A stretch of 64,000 nt of DNA, taken from positions 1,210,002 to 1,274,001 of the forward strand of contig NZ_JAHUWK010000001.1 in NCBI RefSeq assembly GCF_019219065.1, read 5' to 3'. The notes under the pieces were generated by a model. It saw only the letters and a program-made list of their open reading frames with translations. It was not told the origin of the DNA and made no database searches. Positions 58,633 through 64,000 of this stretch are shown here, one piece after another. The DNA is from Duganella sp. sic0402 (lineage in GTDB: Bacteria > Pseudomonadota > Gammaproteobacteria > Burkholderiales > Burkholderiaceae_D). The position numbers and the translations under genes were made by a program. Every line of letters begins with the position of its first letter. Position 1 is the first letter of the stretch.

Positions 58633-59829
58633 ATGTCTCATGCCTTACTAAAAACGTCGCACAACCGTGCGCACGATCCGCTCCAGATCGCGACTGACCT
58701 GGCGCAGCGGCTGGCCACCACCGCCAATGCCCGCGACCAGGCGGGCGGCCATGCGGCGCAGGAACGCGAATGGATACGCGCCTCCGGTCTGCTCACGCTG
58801 TCCATCCCCACCGTCTATGGCGGCCAGGGCGCCGACTGGCCTACTGTTTATCAGGTGATCCGCATCCTGGCCCGCGCTGACAGCGCACTGGCGCACATCT
58901 TCGGCTTCCATCACCTGCAACTGGCCGGCATACAGCTGTACGGCAGCGCGCAGCAGCAGCGCCGCTTCCTGACGCAGACGGTGGAGCAGAATCTTTTCTG
59001 GGGTAATGCGCTTAATCCGCTGGACAAGCGCACCAGCGCCACCGACGCCGATTATGGCTTCCAGCTGGATGGCGTGAAGAGTTTTTCGTCCGGCTCCGTG
59101 GGCTCGGACTGGCTGACCATCTCGGCATGGCACGAAGAGACCCAGTCGGCATTGATCGGCGTAGTGCCCACCCGCCAGCACGGCGTGTCGGTGCAAGCGG
59201 ATTGGGACGCCTTCGGCCAGAAGCAAACCGACAGCGGCAATGTGCATTTCAATCAGGTGTCGCTACCGTCCACCCAGGTGCTGCAGGCGCCTGGCGCCAA
59301 GCCGACCGTGCAGGCGACCTTGCGCTCGCAAGTGGCACAGCTGATCATGGCGAATCTGTATCTGGGCATCGGCGAAGGCGCATTCGAGGCAGCACGCGGC
59401 TACATCGGGAAAGAAGCGCGCCCCTGGTTCGCCTCCGGCGTCGAGAGGGCTGGCGATGATACGCTGATCCAGCACCGCCTTGGCCAGTTGTGGCTCAAGC
59501 TGCGCCCTGCCGCCGTGCTGGCCGACCACGCCGCCGGACAGCTGGACCGCCTGTTCCGTCTCGGCTCCGCCCTGACCGCACAGCAGCGCGGCGAGCTGGC
59601 GGTGGCCGTCGCCGAAGCCAAGGTGCTGGCGCACCAGGCGGGCGTGGATGTCAGCAGCGAGTTCTTCGAACTGACCGGCGCGCGCTCAACTTCCAGCAAA
59701 TTTGGCTATGACCGCTTCTGGCGCAATGTGCGCGTGCACACCCTGCACGATCCGGTCGACTACAAAATCCGCGACCTCGGGCGCTATGCGCTCGACGGCA
59801 CGCTGCCTGAACCAACTGCTTACTCCTGA
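58633..59829 (+). CDS. DszC/SfnC-like flavin-dependent monooxygenase (acyl-CoA dehydrogenase fold)
   Basis: The product has 398 aa from the ATG at 58633. It has the acyl-CoA dehydrogenase fold: helical N-domain with GLLTLSIPTVYGGQGADW, a middle beta domain (NALNPLDKRTSA, LDGVKSFSSGSVGSDWL), and a C-terminal helical bundle ending SSKFGYDRFWRNVRVHTLHDPVDYKIRDLGR. That last segment is typical of the oxygenases DszC, SfnC and related desulfurisation enzymes rather than true acyl-CoA dehydrogenases. It needs reduced flavin from a reductase such as SsuE. Its stop overlaps the next gene by one base (TGATG). The substrate may be a thioether or sulfoxide; this is inferred. Confidence 0.87.
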   Translation: MSHALLKTSHNRAHDPLQIATDLAQRLATTANARDQAGGHAAQEREWIRASGLLTLSIPTVYGGQGADWPTVYQVIRILARADSALAHIFGFHHLQLAGIQLYGSAQQQRRFLTQTVEQNLFWGNALNPLDKRTSATDADYGFQLDGVKSFSSGSVGSDWLTISAWHEETQSALIGVVPTRQHGVSVQADWDAFGQKQTDSGNVHFNQVSLPSTQVLQAPGAKPTVQATLRSQVAQLIMANLYLGIGEGAFEAARGYIGKEARPWFASGVERAGDDTLIQHRLGQLWLKLRPAAVLADHAAGQLDRLFRLGSALTAQQRGELAVAVAEAKVLAHQAGVDVSSEFFELTGARSTSSKFGYDRFWRNVRVHTLHDPVDYKIRDLGRYALDGTLPEPTAYS

Positions 59830-60626
59830 TGACTACTCCCCTGATTCGCATCGAACATGCGAGCAAATCCTTTGGCGCCTTCCACGCAGTGCGCGACGTA
59901 TCGCTGGACATCAGCCAGGGCGATATCTTTGGCCTGATCGGCAAAAGCGGCGCCGGCAAATCAACGCTGCTGCGCCTGATCAATCTGCTGGAGCGCCCCG
60001 ACGCCGGCGCCATCACTGTGGATGGCCGCGAACTGACTTCGCTGTCCAAGCGCGACCTGCGCGACGCCCGCGCCAACATCGGCATGATTTTCCAGCAGTT
60101 CAACCTGCTGCAAAACGCCAGCGTGTTCGACAACGTTGCCTTCCCTTTGCACATCCACGGCGGCCAGGACAAGCAGCAGATCGCCGCACGGGTAGCGGAC
60201 TGCCTCGACCTGGTTGGCCTTTCCGACAAGGCGGACAGCTATCCTGCCCAACTCTCCGGCGGCCAGAAACAGCGCGTGGCAATTGCGCGTGCTTTGGCCA
60301 GCAAGCCGGCGGTGCTGCTGTGCGACGAGCCGACCTCTGCGCTGGATGCGGAAACCACGCGTTCGCTGCTGGCCACGCTGAAGGACATCAATGTCCGGCT
60401 GGGCGTCACCATCGTCATCGTCAGCCATGAACTGGACGTGATTGGCGAAATCTGCAACCAGGTCGCCGTCATCGAGAACGGCGCCATCGCCGAGCAATTT
60501 GCGCTGAACGACGCCGCCAGCCTGACAGCACCGCGCCAGACCTCGCTAGGCCGGGAACTTGCCGCCACCGCCGCAGCCAGCGTGCTCGCGGCCATCGCCC
60601 CGCTTCCGGAGAACGACTATGTCTGA
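59829..60626 (+). CDS. MetN-like ABC transporter ATPase without NIL domain
   Basis: The 265-aa ATPase has Walker [30 protein letters not shown], the signature LSGGQKQR, Walker [13 protein letters not shown] and VSHE. The sequence is clearly of the methionine-importer group ([22 protein letters not shown]). E. coli MetN has about 340 aa because of a C-terminal NIL/ACT-like domain that gives feedback inhibition by methionine; that domain is absent here. The gene overlaps both neighbours (1 bp and 8 bp). The importer may therefore not be inhibited by its ligand. Confidence 0.9.
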   Translation: MTTPLIRIEHASKSFGAFHAVRDVSLDISQGDIFGLIGKSGAGKSTLLRLINLLERPDAGAITVDGRELTSLSKRDLRDARANIGMIFQQFNLLQNASVFDNVAFPLHIHGGQDKQQIAARVADCLDLVGLSDKADSYPAQLSGGQKQRVAIARALASKPAVLLCDEPTSALDAETTRSLLATLKDINVRLGVTIVIVSHELDVIGEICNQVAVIENGAIAEQFALNDAASLTAPRQTSLGRELAATAAASVLAAIAPLPENDYV

Positions 60627-61311
60627 ACTTCTCTCGCAGCTCGGCGCATCCCTCAACAACATCAACGATATGACGCCGGAAATCTGGGACGCTTTCGGCC
60701 AGACCCTGCTCATGCTCGGCATCGGCCTGTCGTCCGCATTGCTGATCGGCGGCCCGCTGGGCATCCTGCTGTTCCTGGTCGGCGACGGCCAGTCCTTGCG
60801 CAACCGCCCTACGGCGCTGATCGTAGGCTGGATCGTCAACGTGATCCGCTCCTTCCCCTTCATCATCCTGCTGGTGGTACTGGGGCCGCTCACGCGCAGC
60901 ATTGCCGGGACCTCGATCGGACCATTGGCTGCTGCGGTGCCCTTATCGTTCGCGGCGATACCCTACTTCGCGCGGCTGGTCGAACAAAACCTGCGCGAAG
61001 TGCCCAAGGGCGTCATCGAAGCAGCGCACGCAATGGGCGCATCGGAGCTACAGATCATTGTGCGCGTGCTGTTGCTTGAAGCGCGCTCCGGACTGGTACT
61101 GGCGCTGACCGTGCTGGCCATCAGCTTCCTCTCCTACACCGCCGTCGCCGGCGTGGTCGGCGGTGGCGGCATCGGCGACCTCGCCATCCGCTACGGCTAC
61201 TACCGCTACGAAACCGACATCATGTTCGCCACCGTCGCCATCCTGATCCTCATGGTCCAGGCCATCCAGATCACCGGCAACCGTATCGCCAAACGCATCG
61301 ATAAACGCTAA
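60619..61311 (+). CDS. metI: MetI-like ABC transporter permease
   Basis: The 230-aa permease has five membrane helices. WDAFGQTLLMLGIGLSSALLIGGPLGILLF at the N-terminus and the EAA-type loop EAAHAMGASELQIIVRVLLLEA are as in MetI. GWIVNVIRSFPFIILLVVLGPLTR is a family signature. The ATG at 60619 overlaps the metN-like stop by 8 bp. It forms the membrane channel of the D-/L-methionine-type importer. Confidence 0.92.
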   Translation: MSELLSQLGASLNNINDMTPEIWDAFGQTLLMLGIGLSSALLIGGPLGILLFLVGDGQSLRNRPTALIVGWIVNVIRSFPFIILLVVLGPLTRSIAGTSIGPLAAAVPLSFAAIPYFARLVEQNLREVPKGVIEAAHAMGASELQIIVRVLLLEARSGLVLALTVLAISFLSYTAVAGVVGGGGIGDLAIRYGYYRYETDIMFATVAILILMVQAIQITGNRIAKRIDKR

Positions 61312-61325
61312 CAACAAGGAAACAC

Positions 61326-62138
61326 ATGAACACTCGCCGCACCCTGCTGGTGGCCGCAATGGCCGCCGCCGTCAGCTTTGCCGCTTATGCCAAAGATCCG
61401 AAAGAACTGGTCATCGGCACCAGCGCCGGCCCCTACGCCGACCAGCTCAAGATCGGCATCAAGCCCATCCTGGAAAAACAGGGCTACAAGGTCAAGATCA
61501 TTGAGTTCAATGACTACATCCAGCCCAACTTCGCGCTGGCCGAAGGCTCGCTGGACGCCAATGTCTTCCAGCACATCATCTACCTGAGCAAATTCTCGGC
61601 TGACCACAAGCTGGCCTTGTCGGAGCTGATCAAGATTCCGACCGCGCCGATCGCTCTCTACAGCAAAAAGCATAAAACGCTGGGCGATGTGAAGGAAGGC
61701 ACCAGCATCGCCCTGCCGAACGACCCGACCAACCAGGCGCGCGCATTGGTGCTGATGGACCAGCAGGGCTGGATCAAGCTGAAAGAAAAAACCGATCCGC
61801 TCAAGGCGTCGGAGCGGGATGTGGCTGTCAACATCAAGAAACTCAAGCTGCTGCCGCTGGAAGCCGCGCAACTGCCACGCTCCTTGCAGGATGCCGACTA
61901 CGCGTTCATCAACGGTAACTACGCACAGGCGTCGGGCCTCAAGCTGAAGGACGCGCTGATCACCGAAAAAATTTCGCCGGCCTACGCCAACCTGGTGGCC
62001 GTGCGCACCGCCGACAAGGACAAGCAGTTCGCCAAGGACATCGCCGCCGCGTATCGCTCGCGTGAATTCCTCGCCATCACCAACAAGCACTTCCAGGACT
62101 ACGCCAAGACCGACTACCAGCTCGCCCTGGAAAAGTAA
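61326..62138 (+). CDS. metQ: MetQ-like substrate-binding protein
   Basis: This 270-aa protein belongs to the NLPA/MetQ family (KELVIGTSAGPYADQLK, NDYIQPNFALAEGSLDANVFQHIIYL, IAPIALYSKKHK-like, NDPTNQARALVLM, AFINGNYA). The signal peptide MNTRRTLLVAAMAAAVSFAAYA ends without a lipobox cysteine, so it should be a soluble periplasmic protein, unlike lipid-anchored E. coli MetQ. A CAAGGAA ribosome-binding site precedes it. The stop overlaps the next ATG (TAATG). Its ligand may be methionine or a sulfur-containing relative processed by the two flanking monooxygenases. Confidence 0.93.
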   Translation: MNTRRTLLVAAMAAAVSFAAYAKDPKELVIGTSAGPYADQLKIGIKPILEKQGYKVKIIEFNDYIQPNFALAEGSLDANVFQHIIYLSKFSADHKLALSELIKIPTAPIALYSKKHKTLGDVKEGTSIALPNDPTNQARALVLMDQQGWIKLKEKTDPLKASERDVAVNIKKLKLLPLEAAQLPRSLQDADYAFINGNYAQASGLKLKDALITEKISPAYANLVAVRTADKDKQFAKDIAAAYRSREFLAITNKHFQDYAKTDYQLALEK

Positions 62139-63463
62139 TGCCCAAACCGATACGCTTCAACGCTTTTCAAATGAACACCGTGAGTCACCAGTCGCCCGGA
62201 CTGTGGACTCACCCGCGCGCCGAGGCGCACCGCTACACCGATCCGGACTACTGGACCGAACTGGCGCAGCTGCTGGAACGCGGCCTGTTCGACGCCATTT
62301 TCCTGGCCGATGTACTGGGTGCCTACGATGTCTATCAAGGCAGCGCTGACACGGCACTGCGCCACGCAGTTCAAGCGCCACTGAATGATCCGCTGGCGCT
62401 GGTGCCGCTGATGGCGCAGGTTACCAAACACCTCGGCTTCGGCGTAACGTGCGCGTTGACGTATGAGCATCCGTACACGTTTGCACGCCGCATGTCGACG
62501 CTCGACCACCTGACGCGCGGCCGCATCGGCTGGAACATCGTGACCGGATATCTGGACAGCGCAGCGCGCAACCTTGGACTTGACCAGCAACTGAGCCACG
62601 ACGAACGCTACGACCTGGCCGACGAATACATGGAAGTGGTCCACAAGCTGTGGGAGCAAAGCTGGGACGACGATGCGGTGGTCAACGACAAACAGCGCGG
62701 CGTCTACGCCGAGCCAGCGCGCATCCACCCGATTAATCACGAAGGCAAATACTTCAAGGTGCCCGGCTTCCACCTGTGCGAACCGTCGCCGCAACGCACG
62801 CCGCTGCTCTACCAGGCCGGCACGTCGCCGCGCGGCACGGCGTTCGCCGCCAGGCACGCCGAATGCACCTTCGTCAGCGGTCCAAGCATCAAGGTAGTGA
62901 AAAAATACGCCGACGACCTGCGCGCCGCCGTGCGCGCGGCCGGCCGCAATGGCGAAGACTTGAAAATCTACGCACAAGCGCTCATCATCACCGCGCCAAC
63001 CGAAGCCGAAGCACAAGCAAAATACCAGGACTACAAGCGCTACATCGACATCGAAGCAGCGCTAGCCTTGCTCTCCGGCTGGACCGGCGTCGACTTCAGC
63101 CGCTTCCCGCTTGACGCCACCATCGAATACATCGACTCCGAAGCCGGCCGCTCCGCGCTCGCCTCCTTCAGCGCCGCCGATCCCAAGCGCACATGGACAG
63201 TCCGCGAAGCCGCCGAATTCATCGGACTGGGCGGCCGCGGTCCCGTGCTCGTCGGCGACGCGCAGCAAGTGGCCGACCAGCTCGAACGATGGCAAGACCA
63301 AACCGGCATCGACGGCTTCAACCTCGCCTACGCCCTCTCGCACGAAAGCATGCGCGACGTAGTCGACCTCATCGTCCCCGAACTGCAACGGCGCGGCCGC
63401 TACCGCAAAGAATATCCTCCCGGCACTCTCCGCCAAAAAATCCGGGGTCAGATACCGTCTTGA
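62138..63463 (+). CDS. DszA/NtaA-like FMNH2-dependent monooxygenase (3' end at an IS element)
   Basis: This 441-aa LLM-family enzyme belongs to the NtaA/SnaA/DszA/DmoA group. Signatures: RFNAFQMNTVSHQSPGLW, FDAIFLADVLGAYDVYQG, AQVTKHLGFGVTCALTYEHPYTFARRMSTLDHLTRGRIGWNIVTGYLDSAARN (seen in parts) and TPLLYQAGTSPRGTAFAARHAE. DszA oxidises a sulfone to a sulfinate; other members open nitrilotriacetate or dimethyl sulfide. It overlaps metQ by one base. The last residues (KIRGQIPS) are encoded by DNA that also carries the 3' end of an IS110-type transposase gene, so the native C-terminus may have been replaced. Confidence 0.9.
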   Translation: MPKPIRFNAFQMNTVSHQSPGLWTHPRAEAHRYTDPDYWTELAQLLERGLFDAIFLADVLGAYDVYQGSADTALRHAVQAPLNDPLALVPLMAQVTKHLGFGVTCALTYEHPYTFARRMSTLDHLTRGRIGWNIVTGYLDSAARNLGLDQQLSHDERYDLADEYMEVVHKLWEQSWDDDAVVNDKQRGVYAEPARIHPINHEGKYFKVPGFHLCEPSPQRTPLLYQAGTSPRGTAFAARHAECTFVSGPSIKVVKKYADDLRAAVRAAGRNGEDLKIYAQALIITAPTEAEAQAKYQDYKRYIDIEAALALLSGWTGVDFSRFPLDATIEYIDSEAGRSALASFSAADPKRTWTVREAAEFIGLGGRGPVLVGDAQQVADQLERWQDQTGIDGFNLAYALSHESMRDVVDLIVPELQRRGRYRKEYPPGTLRQKIRGQIPS

Positions 63464-64000
63464 ATAGCAAGCCCTTTTGAAAGGTAATTGGCGTCAAAGG
63501 GCTTGCCGGTACGAATGACACCATAGATGAGATGCACGAGCTTATGCATCACGGCGCCGATTACGGCTTTTTTCGCCATGCCGTTGGTGGCCAGACGCAG
63601 AGCAAACTGGTGTAGCAATGGGTTGTGGCGGCTGGCCACCATGCCAGGCATGTAAAGCGCAGCTCGCATTGAGGTGCTGCCGTTTCGACTCATGATGGTA
63701 CGGCCCTTGATCGAGCTTCCCGAACTGCGCTGACGCGGCGTCACCCCGAGAAATGCAGCCAAAGCCTTAGCGCTGCTAAAACGCCGGATGTCGCCCAAGT
63801 GCCCTAAGATGCGAGCAGCGGTGGTGTTACCAATGCCTGGAATACTGGTGATGAGCTGTGCATCGTGCTTGATGCCGGGATGGCGGTCGATGTGGTCATC
63901 CACGTCGTCTTCCAGTTGCTTGATCTCGGTGTCAAGCCAGGCAATGAGCGAACGCGCGTGCTCGGCCACCTCGGCCATGCCGCTGACCTCGTAGCTTTCC
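63448..64000 (-). mobile_element. IS110-family insertion sequence (partial, transposase C-terminal part)
   Basis: The minus-strand frame enters from the right edge (ESYEVSGMAEVAEHARSL) and continues for 184 codons to a stop at 63448. It contains the Transposase_20 helix-hairpin-helix region (LITSIPGIGNTTAARILGHLGDIRRFSSAKALAAFLGVTPRQ) and a serine-containing RTIMSRNGS-TSMRAALYMP segment, as in IS110/IS1111 transposases. The N-terminal DEDD part lies beyond the window. IS110 elements lack long terminal inverted repeats, so the exact end cannot be placed, but it should be near 63440. It adjoins a GGGGTCAGA motif. Confidence 0.88.

Overview
The window looks like chromosomal DNA of a high-GC betaproteobacterium, most likely an Oxalobacteraceae member (Duganella/Massilia/Janthinobacterium type). 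The grounds are codon use, a full complement of SsuEADCB and TonB-receptor genes, many two-component systems, and GGGGTCAGACCC-type palindromic repeats that I associate with that family. This placement is inference; no rRNA, tRNA or CRISPR array was found.

Layout. 1-19.7 kb is ordinary genome: a partial glutathione S-transferase, a secreted M1 aminopeptidase, a YceI-like lipoprotein, a LysE exporter, a 7TM hybrid histidine kinase, an MFS exporter, an O-methyltransferase, a flavodoxin-like oxidoreductase, an XRE-cupin/GNAT pair, an acetoacetate-decarboxylase/FAD-oxidoreductase fusion, an HD-domain protein and a secreted GH2 beta-galactosidase.

19.7-40.2 kb is an organosulfur-acquisition island. 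A nine-gene minus-strand operon (28.4 to 19.7 kb) carries a class II aldolase-like protein, two secreted SsuA-like binding proteins, two permeases, one ATPase, an MFS protein and two DszB-like proteins that lack signal peptides. A third DszB-like gene is divergent. Next come two SsuD-like monooxygenases with a TonB receptor, a sigma-54 activator resembling SfnR, a RutE-like nitroreductase, and a second TonB receptor with an M20 amidohydrolase. Four sigma-54 promoter sequences (GG-N10-GC) lie 37 or 40 bases before the first codon of the four flanking transcription units. Each has CAACA/TGTTG dyads 45-90 bp upstream, so the activator probably controls the whole block.

40.2-53.9 kb holds a decayed siderophore receptor, a signalling cluster (two NarL-type regulators, a soluble kinase, a haloperoxidase-like hydrolase, a YcaC-like hydrolase), a large beta-propeller sensor kinase, a REC-PAS protein flanked by AT-rich DNA with DnaA-box-like sequences, a secreted amidohydrolase and a periplasmic YceI protein.

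54.1-63.5 kb is a second sulfur block. A canonical ssuEADCB operon is divergent from a DszC/SfnC-like flavin monooxygenase, a MetNIQ-like importer and a DszA/NtaA-like monooxygenase. An IS110-family transposase runs off the right edge and overlaps the 3' end of the DszA-like gene.

Taken together the two blocks encode outer-membrane uptake, periplasmic binding, inner-membrane transport, several flavin-dependent C-S bond oxygenases, a flavin reductase and candidate desulfinases. This amounts to a complete route from imported organosulfur compounds to sulfite. The individual substrates cannot be read from the sequence.
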